This document shows, piece after piece, positions 37,212 to 45,328 of a stretch of DNA of 64,000 nucleotides; position 1 is the first letter of the stretch; each line of letters starts with the position of its first letter. Source of the stretch: Agathobaculum massiliense. GTDB taxonomy: Bacteria > Bacillota > Clostridia > Oscillospirales > Butyricicoccaceae. The position numbers were made by a program, and so were the translations under genes. The stretch lies in assembly GCF_900291975.1 (NCBI RefSeq), contig NZ_OMPN01000001.1, positions 186,001-250,000 of the forward strand. Reading direction: 5' to 3'. Under the pieces are notes generated by a model. It had not been told where the DNA came from. It saw only the letters and a list, made by a program, of their open reading frames with translations, and searched no databases.

Positions 37212-38462
37212 TTACTGGGTGCGCAGCGCGTCAACCGGCTGCAGGTTGGATGCCTTGTTGGCCGGATACAGGCCGAATATAATGCCGAGCAATGCAGAGA
37301 ACAGGAACGCCCCCAGAATCAGACCAATCGACGGCAGTACCGTAAAGTGCTCGATCGATGGTAGATAGGTGTTCTGCGCCATCTGCCGCGCGACCATGAA
37401 ATTGCCCAATATGGCCGACAGGAAACAGCCGACGATAATACCGATCACGCCGCCGCAACAGGATACGACAGCCGCCTCCACCAGAAACTGACCGATAATA
37501 TCGCGTTTCCGCGCACCGATCGCCATACGAATACCGATTTCGCGCGTGCGCTCCGTAACAGAAACCAGCATGATATTCATAATGCCGATGCCGCCGACCA
37601 GAAGCGAAATGCCCGCCACACCGCCGCCAAGCAGCGCGAGCAGGTTGGAAGACGCCTCCTGCTGCTCCTGATACTGGCTGTCTGAGTAGGCGGAAAAGGA
37701 TTCGCACCGGCTCTGCATATACTCCGGAAGCAGCGTTTCGGTAAGCTCTGCGATATCCTCGGTGGCGGCTGCTTTGATAATATAATTTTTGCTGTCGAAA
37801 TAGCTTGTACTCATCATGGAGCTTTGCAGGGTATATGGCATAACCAGCATCTGATCCTGCGTATTGAGCTTGCCGCTGAATTTCCCCTTGTACACACCGA
37901 CGATTTCAAAGCTTTTGCCACCGATACGCAGTTCCTGACCAATCGGACTCATAGCACCGAAAAAGTATTTGCGTAGCGTTTCGCCAATAACGCAGACCTT
38001 TGCGCGGTTATCGCAATCCGCTTTGGACAGGTCGCGTCCGGCTGAAATTGTGAGGTTGCTCACCTCTCCGTAATGCTCGTTGCCGAAATACATATTAGTC
38101 CAGCCGTTGTTATCGGAATCGTTGGAAAGCTTTTTCGTCCGGTATTGGACGCCGTCGCTCTGCCAGTCATAGTATTGGATCTGCGGCGACCAGGCGGAAA
38201 CCTTGTCCGCCAGCTCGGTATCCAGATATTCCTCGAAATCCTTCCAGTCCTTGCTGCGTCCGCCGTAACCGAATACATCGATACGGTTGACACCCATTGC
38301 TTCGTATTGCAGGCGCTGCAACTTACTCGTACCCTGAATGGAGGACACGATTGCGATGACCGAGGCCACGCCGATAATGATGCCCAGCATGGTCAGGATA
38401 GAGCGGACCTTATTGTTCAGGATGGACTTGAACGCCATGCGTACGGTTTGGAGCCAGTTCAT
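37212..38462 (-). CDS. MacB/FtsX-type ABC transporter permease
   Basis: A 416-residue MacB-family permease lacking a fused ATPase. One N-terminal membrane segment (VRSILTMLGIIIGVASVIAI) is followed by the MacB extracytoplasmic domain, about 45-275, and three C-terminal membrane segments with the FtsX signature (VTERTREIGIRMAIGARKRDII). In Gram-positive bacteria such transporters export peptides or lipids or pass an envelope signal. It overlaps the ATPase gene by four bases (ATGA), so the two are translationally coupled. Confidence 0.9.
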   Translation of the reverse strand: MNWLQTVRMAFKSILNNKVRSILTMLGIIIGVASVIAIVSSIQGTSKLQRLQYEAMGVNRIDVFGYGGRSKDWKDFEEYLDTELADKVSAWSPQIQYYDWQSDGVQYRTKKLSNDSDNNGWTNMYFGNEHYGEVSNLTISAGRDLSKADCDNRAKVCVIGETLRKYFFGAMSPIGQELRIGGKSFEIVGVYKGKFSGKLNTQDQMLVMPYTLQSSMMSTSYFDSKNYIIKAAATEDIAELTETLLPEYMQSRCESFSAYSDSQYQEQQEASSNLLALLGGGVAGISLLVGGIGIMNIMLVSVTERTREIGIRMAIGARKRDIIGQFLVEAAVVSCCGGVIGIIVGCFLSAILGNFMVARQMAQNTYLPSIEHFTVLPSIGLILGAFLFSALLGIIFGLYPANKASNLQPVDALRTQ

Positions 38463-39214
38463 TCGTCAAGCCCTCCCTTTCCCGCTTCGTCGGAAATGAT
38501 GCGGCCGTCCTGAATCGTTACGATTCGCCGCGCCATCTGCGCCAAATGGTTATCGTGCGTGATAAGGATAATGGACGTACCCTGCTCGTTGAGCGCGGTA
38601 AGCTTCTGCATGATATCCAGACCGGAGGCGGAATCCAGATTGCCGGTTGGCTCGTCCGCCATGATGATCGGCGGCTTTGCCGCAACAGCCCGCGCAATCG
38701 CAACACGCTGCTGCTGGCCGCCGGACATTTCCCCCGGACGGTGTGACATGCGTTTTTCCAGCCCTACCGATGTCAGCGCATCCACCGCGAGCTGGTGTCG
38801 CTCCTCCCGTCCAAGGCCGCGGTAGATCAGCGGCAGCTCCACGTTTTCCAGCGCTGTCAACGCGGGAATCAGGTTGAAGCCCTGGAAGATGAATCCGATC
38901 TCACGGTTGCGGATACCGGAAAGTACAGAGGGCTTCATGTCGCTGACCGCCTGGCCGTTCAGGTAATAGGTCCCATAGGTCGGAATATCCAGGCAGCCCA
39001 GAATATTCATCAGCGTGGATTTTCCCGAGCCGGACTGCCCAAGGATGCAAAGGAACTCCCCCCACGGCACGGTCAGGGATATATTATCAAGCGCACGTAC
39101 TTCGTTCTCCTTGCCTTCATTATAAATCTTGCTCATCTGCCGCACATCGATCAGCAGGTCGGAAGAATAATCCGTCTGCTGCTCGGCAATGGGCGGTTTG
39201 TTCTTTCCAAACAT
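38459..39214 (-). CDS. ABC transporter ATP-binding protein (MacB/LolD type)
   Basis: The 251-residue ATPase for the FtsX-type permease. Walker A is GQSGSGKST, the Q-loop is [13 protein letters not shown], the signature [14 protein letters not shown] and Walker [24 protein letters not shown] is the usual start. It has an extra N-terminal 25 residues ([19 protein letters not shown]) relative to typical LolD. It is 11 bases after the adaptor gene. Confidence 0.93.
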   Translation of the reverse strand: MFGKNKPPIAEQQTDYSSDLLIDVRQMSKIYNEGKENEVRALDNISLTVPWGEFLCILGQSGSGKSTLMNILGCLDIPTYGTYYLNGQAVSDMKPSVLSGIRNREIGFIFQGFNLIPALTALENVELPLIYRGLGREERHQLAVDALTSVGLEKRMSHRPGEMSGGQQQRVAIARAVAAKPPIIMADEPTGNLDSASGLDIMQKLTALNEQGTSIILITHDNHLAQMARRIVTIQDGRIISDEAGKGGLDE

Positions 39215-39225
39215 CGCGCCCTCCT

Positions 39226-41148
39226 TTAGCCTACGGCTACGCCCATACCCATTTCAGCGTACAGGTCCTGCGGGCCGGACAGATACACCGTCGTCCCTTC
39301 CTCGATCCCCCACAGGATCTCGGTATTGGAGGAATCGGAAATACCCGTTTCAACCGGAACGAGCTGGAATTCGGGCGGGATGCCCTCCGTCCCCTCCGGA
39401 ATAGGCAGCGTTTCGCTGAACGGAATCTCCTCGCCGTTTTCATCAACCAGCGGCTTGGCAAAAACCGCTGCGCCTTCTTCGGCGTATACGATCGCGGAGG
39501 ATGGGACCATCAGACAATCTGAGGAGGATGCGGTCGTGATCTGATATTCCACGCCCATGCCGATGGAAATGGACTGTCCCTCAATCGGATCAATGGCAAT
39601 TACAGCGGGGAACGTCGCCATGCTGCCCTGGCCGCCATTGTTGTTCTGAGTCGGTTCCAGCGCGATCGACTCCACGGTACCGGTCAGCGTCAGCGTGCCG
39701 TCGTTTGTATACATGGTCATCACCGCGGGCTGGCCGGGCTGTACGGCGGAAACGTCGGTGGACATGATATCCGCGTTTACAATGATATCGTTCAGGTCCG
39801 CGACCACGACGAGCGGCTCGGTGCCGCCGACATCCTGCTCCGTATACGCGTTCAGGCTGACGACCACGCCGTCGATCGGCGATTTGATGGTGGAATCCGC
39901 GATCAGCTTTTTCAGCTCCGTGATCCGCTCCTGCTTTGCCTGGACCTGCTTCTGCGCGTTTGTCACGCCGTTGCGTGCGGTCACCACGGTATTCTGCGCA
40001 TTTTTCAGTTCGTCCTGTGCGCTGTCGCTCGTTAAGGTCATAATCGTGGCGCCGCTGCTGTAGCTGTAGTAATCCAGACCGTTGAGCGTTTTGATCTCAC
40101 CGCCGGTCTGCACGGTCACCGCTTCCTCGCGGCTGTATTCCAGCGTTCCGGATTCAGCCGGATAAACCTCTCCCGCGGAGCTGGTGGATATCGTCGCGGT
40201 CGCCATCATGTCCTTGGTGAGCGTTCCGGGATTATCCATGGAAATGACGACACGGAACAGCTTGACGCCTTCTGCAGAAACCTTCTGCGCGCTTTCGACC
40301 GCGGAAACCGTACCCGAGACCGAACTCATCGCGGACGGAACAGAAACCGTCGCAGTCTGTCCGCTTTTGATATCGTTCGCATACGCCGCGCTGAAATACA
40401 GCGAAAGCTTCATTTTGCTGTCGTCGACCATATAGCCGACGATCTCCCCTTCGCTGAGCTGCTGCCCGACATGGTAGGTCGTGCTTTTACCCTCCGAGTC
40501 AGTGACCGGAATAATCTTTCCGGTAAACGGCGCGGTGATTGCCAGCTTGCCGATCCGCTTCTGGGCCGTGCTGACCGCGTTCTGCGCCTTGGTCACCTCG
40601 GCCTGCGCATCAGTGACACCACGGCGTGCGTCTGCCAGCTCATCCTCTGCAGTTTCCAGCTCCTTGCGGGTTTCGGTCGGGTTGACGACAACAAGCTTGT
40701 CCCCTTTTTTGACCTCATCCCCTACCTCTACCAGAACCTCGCTGACCGTTCCCTTCAAATCTCTGCCAAGCTCCTCGCGCTTTTTGGCGGCGGTGCTGCC
40801 GCTTCCCTCTATGTAGGTTTCCAGCATGCCCCGGCTGGCGGTCGCTGTTTGCGTAACCGTTTCCTCCGTCCCCGCATTGCGGGACTTCAGAACAAGGAAG
40901 ATGCCCAGTGCGATCAGAAGCACCACCACCGCAACGCCGATGCCAATGCGCACGCCTTTGTTGAGCCTGCTCTTTTTCTGATTCATTTTATCGGCATATT
41001 TGTTGCGTTTCGGCATGCCCGACGCCTCGCTGTCAGCCCCCGCGCTTCCCCCCTGCGCGGAAACCGTGGATACGTTGGAGCCGCTTTTGGCGACGTGTGC
41101 GCCGCCTTTCTGGACCGGCATGTTCTGCTGCTTTTTTTCTTCGCTCAT
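39226..41148 (-). CDS. MacA/HlyD-like adaptor (membrane fusion protein)
   Basis: A 640-residue adaptor, longer than usual MacA (about 370). The N-terminal 65 residues are cytoplasmic, Ser/Ala/Gly-rich and lack a signal peptide. One membrane segment follows (IGIGVAVVVLLIALGIFLVL). The outside part holds lipoyl halves (KKGDKLVVVNPTETR, FTGKIIPVTDSEG) and two coiled-coil hairpins, near 150-195 and 370-415. A beta-barrel part is at 450-560. Two lipoyl/hairpin units in one chain hint at an internal duplication. It is the first gene of the four-gene exporter operon. Confidence 0.85.
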   Translation of the reverse strand: MSEEKKQQNMPVQKGGAHVAKSGSNVSTVSAQGGSAGADSEASGMPKRNKYADKMNQKKSRLNKGVRIGIGVAVVVLLIALGIFLVLKSRNAGTEETVTQTATASRGMLETYIEGSGSTAAKKREELGRDLKGTVSEVLVEVGDEVKKGDKLVVVNPTETRKELETAEDELADARRGVTDAQAEVTKAQNAVSTAQKRIGKLAITAPFTGKIIPVTDSEGKSTTYHVGQQLSEGEIVGYMVDDSKMKLSLYFSAAYANDIKSGQTATVSVPSAMSSVSGTVSAVESAQKVSAEGVKLFRVVISMDNPGTLTKDMMATATISTSSAGEVYPAESGTLEYSREEAVTVQTGGEIKTLNGLDYYSYSSGATIMTLTSDSAQDELKNAQNTVVTARNGVTNAQKQVQAKQERITELKKLIADSTIKSPIDGVVVSLNAYTEQDVGGTEPLVVVADLNDIIVNADIMSTDVSAVQPGQPAVMTMYTNDGTLTLTGTVESIALEPTQNNNGGQGSMATFPAVIAIDPIEGQSISIGMGVEYQITTASSSDCLMVPSSAIVYAEEGAAVFAKPLVDENGEEIPFSETLPIPEGTEGIPPEFQLVPVETGISDSSNTEILWGIEEGTTVYLSGPQDLYAEMGMGVAVG

Positions 41149-41190
41149 ACTCGTATTCCTTTCTGTTCTCTATCCTGATGGGCATTAACC

Positions 41191-41212
41191 GTACCAGGCC
41201 GGTTATTGGTAC
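41191..41212 (-). promoter_or_regulatory. Inverted repeat downstream of the exporter promoter (possible operator)
   Basis: The perfect inverted repeat GTACCA-N10-TGGTAC begins 5 bases after the -10 and covers the expected transcription start of the MacA-MacB-SLH operon. A dimeric regulator binding here could block initiation. Confidence 0.45.
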
Positions 41213-41217
41213 GCTTC

Positions 41218-41247
41218 ACTATACCGTGTCCCGCACGGGATTGTCAA
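41218..41247 (-). promoter_or_regulatory. Sigma-A promoter of the MacAB-SLH operon
   Basis: Minus strand: TTGACA (41242-41247), an 18-bp spacer, TATAGT (41218-41223). It lies 70 bases before the adaptor start codon. Confidence 0.8.
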
Positions 41248-41280
41248 CCGATTCAACCAAACTGTAATAAAAATGCGCGC

Positions 41281-41793
41281 TTATCTCCCGAAAAAGGCAC
41301 GAAAAAAATCATGCACCTTTTCAGGCAGGCCGTCCAAGTCGCCGTCATTCTGGAAAACACCATCGTAGGAATATTCCAGTACGCCGTCATCCGAACGGTT
41401 TCCCAAAGCGCCGCGCGCCTGCTCCAAGGCAGGGCGCCGCACCAGAATTGTGGAGCAGCTTTCCCCAACAGCCGACCGGAATCGGTCGATTTCCTCCGGC
41501 TCCCGAATATGGACAAACAGGATTTGGGCGTCTCCCTGCAGAAAGCGGTGGTACCGCTCCATACAATAGGAGAACGGCAGATCGTTGAATTCCGTGCATA
41601 CCTCTTTTAAGCGGGACAGGAAGCGGCGCGCTTCCGGCGTTTTCCGTCCGTCCCATCCGGCCGCGTACGCGACATCCAGGATCGGAGTGATTGACGAGAT
41701 GTTTTCCGCTTTCCAAAATCGGGCCGCCGCCACGCAGACAGTGTCTTTCCCAACGCCTCCGCTGCCATTGATGACAAAAACATGCTTGTCCAA
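41281..41793 (-). CDS. P-loop nucleotide/nucleoside kinase-like protein
   Basis: A 170-residue protein with Walker A in INGSGGVGKDT, which resembles deoxynucleoside and nucleoside monophosphate kinases or dephospho-CoA kinase. ILFVHIREPEEIDRF follows near residue 95 and fits a Walker-B strand. I chose TTG ending at 41793, with GGAGGG 6 bases away; an ATG at 41835 is also in frame but lacks a site. No family assignment is firm and the substrate is unknown. It stands alone behind its own promoter. Confidence 0.6.
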   Translation of the reverse strand: MDKHVFVINGSGGVGKDTVCVAAARFWKAENISSITPILDVAYAAGWDGRKTPEARRFLSRLKEVCTEFNDLPFSYCMERYHRFLQGDAQILFVHIREPEEIDRFRSAVGESCSTILVRRPALEQARGALGNRSDDGVLEYSYDGVFQNDGDLDGLPEKVHDFFRAFFGR

Positions 41794-41830
41794 CAAACTC
41801 CCTCCAAGGTGTCGATATTCATACGGATTT

Positions 41831-41859
41831 ATCATAACACAATATATAGCGATTGGCAA
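41831..41859 (-). promoter_or_regulatory. Putative promoter of the P-loop kinase
   Basis: Minus strand: TTGCCA (41854-41859), a 17-bp spacer, TATGAT (41831-41836) with a TGT extension. Confidence 0.6.
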
Positions 41860-41891
41860 GGCTTCCGCCCTGCCTTATAAGGGGTTTGACA

Positions 41892-41927
41892 GAAAAAGCG
41901 CGCCCTCAGGAGAGGGCGCGCTTTTTC
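41892..41927 (-). terminator. Intrinsic terminator of spoIVA
   Basis: The very strong stem AAAAAGCGCGCCCTC / GAGGGCGCGCTTTTT with a short loop lies just after the spoIVA stop; T-runs are on both strands. Confidence 0.92.
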
Positions 41928-41936
41928 CAACATGAC

Positions 41937-43412
41937 TTACAGGATAATGCAGATCAAACCGCCTGCGCTTTCGTTAATGATTTTTTCCAGCGTTTCCCGT
42001 ATTTTCCCGCGTGCATCATCCGGCATGCGGCTGAGCTTATGCGATAATTCCTCCCGCACCAGCTCGTTGAGGGATTTCCCGAAAATATTGGTGTCCCAGA
42101 TTTTTTCCGGCTGCTCTTCAAATTCACTGAGCAGATAATGCACCAATTCTTCGGACTGTTTCTCCGTTCCTACGATTGGGTTGACCTCGGCTTTGATATT
42201 GGCGCGCATCAGATGGATCGAGGGGGCGGACGCACGCAGACGGACGCCGTACCGCCCTCCCTGCCGGACGATCTCCGGTGCCTCCAGGGAAAGCTCGTCA
42301 ACCGACGGCATGACAATTCCATAGCCGGTCTGATATACCTGATCCAGCGCACCTCGCAGACGCTCATACTGCTGCTTGACCTTGGAGAAATCATCGAGTA
42401 CGGAAATCAGGTCGGCCGCATCCCCAATATGGATACCGGTCTGTTCCCCAACGATACTGTAGAACACGCTTTCCGGAATATCCACCTTAAGGCGCGCCGC
42501 GCCGGTACCCAACGCGAGCTGGTCGATATCCACCCTTCCGATATAATCATTTTCCGCAATCGCCCCGCACATGGCGCGGACATCGCGCATCCTCTGTCCT
42601 GCACGCGCCGAGGAGCGGATGGAGCGGTAAACGCTGGATTGTACGGGGTGTCCGTCAGGCAGGGCGCCGATATATCTCGGCAGAACAAATCCGATCTCTT
42701 TCACCGGAAATTCATACAGCACCTGCTGCAGGATATCCGCGATCCCCTTGTCGTCCAGTTCCATGCAGTTGACTGCGACCGGTTCAACCTGGTACCGCTC
42801 CCTGAGCGTACTGCAGACTGTCTGCGCTGTTTCACCGCGCGGGTCAGCGGAATTCACCAAAACGACAAACGGCTTGCCCATCTGGGTCAGCTCCTCGATC
42901 ACCCGCCGCTCAGCCGGTTCATAGCTTTCCCTCGGTATCTCTGTAAAGCTTCCGTCGGTCGTAACGACAAGGCCGATCGTCGAATGCTCTCCGATCACCT
43001 TATGCGTGCCGACCTCGGCCGCCTCAGCCAGCGTCATCGGTTCCTCCCGCCACGGTGTGGATACCATGCGCGGCGCGTCGTCCTCCATGCTGCCCAGCGC
43101 GCCATCGACCAGATAACCGACGCAGTCTACCAGGCGGACCCGACAGGAGCCTCCGTCCGGAAGGGCGATCTCCGCCGCCTCCTCCGGAACGAATTTCGGT
43201 TCCGCGGTCATGATCGTCCGTCCGGTACCCGATTGCGGCAGTTCATCGCGCGCGCGTTCGCGTTTATAGACGTTATCCATGCCCGGCAGGACCATGGTCT
43301 CCATAAAACGCTTAATCAGCGTCGATTTGCCGGTGCGTACCGGTCCGACCACGCCGATATAAATATCGCCGCCGGTGCGGGCGCTGATTTGATTATAAAT
43401 TTGATTTTCCAT
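41937..43412 (-). CDS. spoIVA: Stage IV sporulation protein A, coat-basement ATPase
   Basis: A 491-residue ATPase that polymerises on the forespore surface as the base of the coat. The length matches B. subtilis SpoIVA (492). Walker A is GPVRTGKST (G23-T31, Lys29). The middle and C-terminal domains end in the short hydrophobic tail SAGGLICIIL. I chose the ATG ending at 43412 behind AAAGGCAGGG; the frame's TTG at 43430 lacks a site. It lies 14 bases after sipL and close to spoVM, its membrane recruiter, so anchor, adaptor and basement protein are together. Confidence 0.97.
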   Translation of the reverse strand: MENQIYNQISARTGGDIYIGVVGPVRTGKSTLIKRFMETMVLPGMDNVYKRERARDELPQSGTGRTIMTAEPKFVPEEAAEIALPDGGSCRVRLVDCVGYLVDGALGSMEDDAPRMVSTPWREEPMTLAEAAEVGTHKVIGEHSTIGLVVTTDGSFTEIPRESYEPAERRVIEELTQMGKPFVVLVNSADPRGETAQTVCSTLRERYQVEPVAVNCMELDDKGIADILQQVLYEFPVKEIGFVLPRYIGALPDGHPVQSSVYRSIRSSARAGQRMRDVRAMCGAIAENDYIGRVDIDQLALGTGAARLKVDIPESVFYSIVGEQTGIHIGDAADLISVLDDFSKVKQQYERLRGALDQVYQTGYGIVMPSVDELSLEAPEIVRQGGRYGVRLRASAPSIHLMRANIKAEVNPIVGTEKQSEELVHYLLSEFEEQPEKIWDTNIFGKSLNELVREELSHKLSRMPDDARGKIRETLEKIINESAGGLICIIL

Positions 43413-43426
43413 AATATCCCTGCCTT

Positions 43427-44905
43427 TCAAGCCTGTATCGGAATCAGGAGCATGGTTTTCGACGCGCTGACCGCATCCGGCGGTAAATCATTTGCCCGTC
43501 GGATTGCTTCCATGGTCGTGCCGCAGCTTTTGGCTACTTCCCAAAGCGCCTGCTCCTGATCGATGTAACGCAGCACCAATGTAACACCATCGTTGTTTTT
43601 TGGGGCTTCACTTTCCTCTAATGCGGTGATATTGCGGAACACGCAGCGCTCCTCCAGCGCTGCCATACCGGATACCGCCACTGATAGAAGCAGTCCGGTT
43701 TCGCCTGCTGCTGCGGCGCGGGCATTCAGTTCGATCTGGGACAGCTCGCCCATAGCGGTACAGGAGGCGGTCAAGGGCAGCGTGCGCTGCAACGCAGAAA
43801 GCTGCTGTTCATCGTTCAGATATAAAACCTGCACCGCCACCGTGAGCTGCAGCGTATTGGTCGTGGTATTTCTCTTCGCCCCGCAGCAGACAGCGCCGGC
43901 GTGTATGATATGGGACACATGCTGCGCGGTCTGCAGTGTTTCATTCACCTCCGCGGCAAACGGCGTCAGCGGCGGCATAGAATGGAGCGCCGCCTTTTCC
44001 TCTTGGATCTGCAACGTTTTCCCAGGGATATACATGTCGTCGATCTGCTGGATGCTTTTGGTGCCGCGCACCGTGAAAGCGGCCTCCGCCGATATCGTAT
44101 ACGAAAGCAGCCCATCCGACTCCAAACGGCAGTCGACCTCGTGCGCCGCCAAACGGACCGATACCGGATCGCTCTCTTCCAGGTCTGGGATCTCCAATAT
44201 CTGCGTAAACGGCGTGCTGTTTGAAAGCACGCGAACCGCATCATCCTCCTGCAGCGCAAGGCATTGCAGGACTGCCTCGCCTTTCAGCACAACTTTCCCA
44301 CGCATCGCGCGGCATTCCGTGCTTTTCAGCGTGCAGGCCGTATGCAGGAGCTGTAGGTCGTTCGCATCCTGCAGCGTCACGTCTTCCAAAATCGTAATCG
44401 GGCAGCTATGCGCCTGCTGTACAACGGTAACTGTATGGGGCGTGCGCAGCATCTGTATCTGCGGCAGCTCAACGCCCTCTGTAACCTGACAATCAGCCTT
44501 GCAATAGCATTCCACCTCAAAGCAGAGCTGAGCGCTGACGTTCAGTTTCCGGCTGTTGACCGGCACTGCGTCCACCGCCGCAACACGGCACGATACATAA
44601 CAGACGGCATCCGCATCCAGCCCGTCACACTCCTCTATATAGGCAAAGCTGATGGGAACGGACAGCCTGCGCAGCCCTTCCGCGTTTTCCGGCTGGTACA
44701 ATATGGTCGTCTGCACGGCACCGGAAATCAGCAGACGTCCGTTCTGCGGTGTGCGGTCCTTGACCGCTGCCGTTCCATACGCGCAAATGACCCTTCCGAT
44801 GTCCGGAAAGGTATCCGGAACGATCGAGTCGGAAGACTCGGTGCAGGAGGAAATCCCTGCAAGCCTTTTGTCATAGTAGCAGATGCTTGTTTGATTCAGT
44901 TCCAT
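43427..44905 (-). CDS. sipL: SPOCS-LysM coat morphogenetic protein SipL
   Basis: A 492-residue protein with SPOCS (DUF3794) segments, such as SIVPDTFPDIGRVICAYG and a repeat near 200-280. A C-terminal LysM domain follows, about 445-490 (LWEVAKSCGTTMEAIRRAND). In Clostridioides difficile SipL binds SpoIVA through LysM; it takes the place of SpoVID. The ATG ending at 44905 has AAAGGAGG upstream. The frame stays open to 45064, but that stretch crosses a terminator and spoVM. It is 14 bases before spoIVA. Confidence 0.93.
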   Translation of the reverse strand: MELNQTSICYYDKRLAGISSCTESSDSIVPDTFPDIGRVICAYGTAAVKDRTPQNGRLLISGAVQTTILYQPENAEGLRRLSVPISFAYIEECDGLDADAVCYVSCRVAAVDAVPVNSRKLNVSAQLCFEVECYCKADCQVTEGVELPQIQMLRTPHTVTVVQQAHSCPITILEDVTLQDANDLQLLHTACTLKSTECRAMRGKVVLKGEAVLQCLALQEDDAVRVLSNSTPFTQILEIPDLEESDPVSVRLAAHEVDCRLESDGLLSYTISAEAAFTVRGTKSIQQIDDMYIPGKTLQIQEEKAALHSMPPLTPFAAEVNETLQTAQHVSHIIHAGAVCCGAKRNTTTNTLQLTVAVQVLYLNDEQQLSALQRTLPLTASCTAMGELSQIELNARAAAAGETGLLLSVAVSGMAALEERCVFRNITALEESEAPKNNDGVTLVLRYIDQEQALWEVAKSCGTTMEAIRRANDLPPDAVSASKTMLLIPIQA

Positions 44906-44943
44906 TGATGCTGCCTCCTTTGTTTCACTGCTGCTCCTGTTTA

Positions 44944-44972
44944 ACGATATGTTCCCTTTTTGCTGAATATGA
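44944..44972 (-). promoter_or_regulatory. Sigma-E-like promoter of sipL-spoIVA
   Basis: Minus strand: TCATATT (44966-44972) fits the -35 consensus KMATATT exactly, with a 14-bp spacer to CATATCGT (44944-44951), which matches five of seven fixed bases of CATACAnT. In B. subtilis spoIVA is sigma-E-controlled. It lies right behind the spoVM terminator. Confidence 0.6.
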
Positions 44973-45004
44973 AAAAAGCAGAGGCTTTTCTGCCTCTGCT
45001 TTTC
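44973..45004 (-). terminator. Terminator between spoVM and sipL
   Basis: Minus strand: AAAAGCAGAGGC / GCCTCTGCTTTT with a short AGAAAA loop, then TTTTTT. It starts 3 bases after the spoVM stop. Confidence 0.88.
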
Positions 45005-45006
45005 CC

Positions 45007-45078
45007 TCATGTAATATGGAACAGCTTGCAAAGAATACCGCGCAGATATTTCGGGCTTTTCCAAATGACCACTTTCAT
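45007..45078 (-). CDS. spoVM: Stage V sporulation protein M (SpoVM), 23 residues
   Basis: A 23-residue amphipathic peptide that embeds in the convex forespore membrane and recruits SpoIVA. It begins MKVVIWKSPKYLRGIL and shares K2, K7, P9, K10, L12, G14 and I15 with B. subtilis SpoVM (26 residues), including the key Pro9. The ATG has a strong GGGGAGGTGG site. The neighbours are sipL and spoIVA, its known partners, which makes the call secure despite the short length. Its last residue is Thr and there is no basic tail. Confidence 0.9.
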   Translation of the reverse strand: MKVVIWKSPKYLRGILCKLFHIT

Positions 45079-45097
45079 GCCTCCACCTCCCCAGTTA

Positions 45098-45244
45098 TCA
45101 GCATTGAAACAAAAACACGCCTGCCGCGATCAATGCGAGCGCCAGCAGCCACAGCAGCAGGCCGGACGGACATATGCTGCCGACAAGCAGGCCAAGTCCC
45201 AAACTGATCAACGCCAAACCGATCGCTTGCCCACGGCAGAACAT
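45098..45244 (-). CDS. 48-residue hydrophobic membrane peptide upstream of spoVM
   Basis: Begins MFCRGQAIGLALISLGLGLL and ends GVFLFQC, with two hydrophobic segments (about 8-22 and 28-46) split by a CPSG turn. CAGGAG lies about 11 bases before the ATG. It ends 19 bases before spoVM, so both probably share a transcript and a sporulation role. I know no named family. A spore-membrane protein is inferred from position only; it was found by reading the frame, so the coding call is moderate. Confidence 0.6.
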   Translation of the reverse strand: MFCRGQAIGLALISLGLGLLVGSICPSGLLLWLLALALIAAGVFLFQC

Positions 45245-45296
45245 TGCACATCACGCTCCTGTCATCAGTATAAGCAGCGTATCCGGAGATGGTGAC

Positions 45297-45325
45297 AAAA
45301 AAGGGACCGCCAGCCGGCGGTCCCT
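45297..45325 (-). terminator. Intrinsic terminator after dut
   Basis: Minus strand: GGGACCGCC / GGCGGTCCC with a 4-base GGCT loop, followed by TTTTTT; it separates dut from the sporulation genes. Confidence 0.9.
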
Positions 45326-45328
45326 CTG

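Noticed and set aside
42138-43559. Long plus-strand frame (473 codons) over spoIVA
   Set aside because: Antisense to a clear SpoIVA gene with no signals of its own.
44906-45064. N-terminal extension of sipL by 53 codons
   Set aside because: It crosses the spoVM terminator and the sigma-E-like promoter, and lies in a different frame from spoVM.
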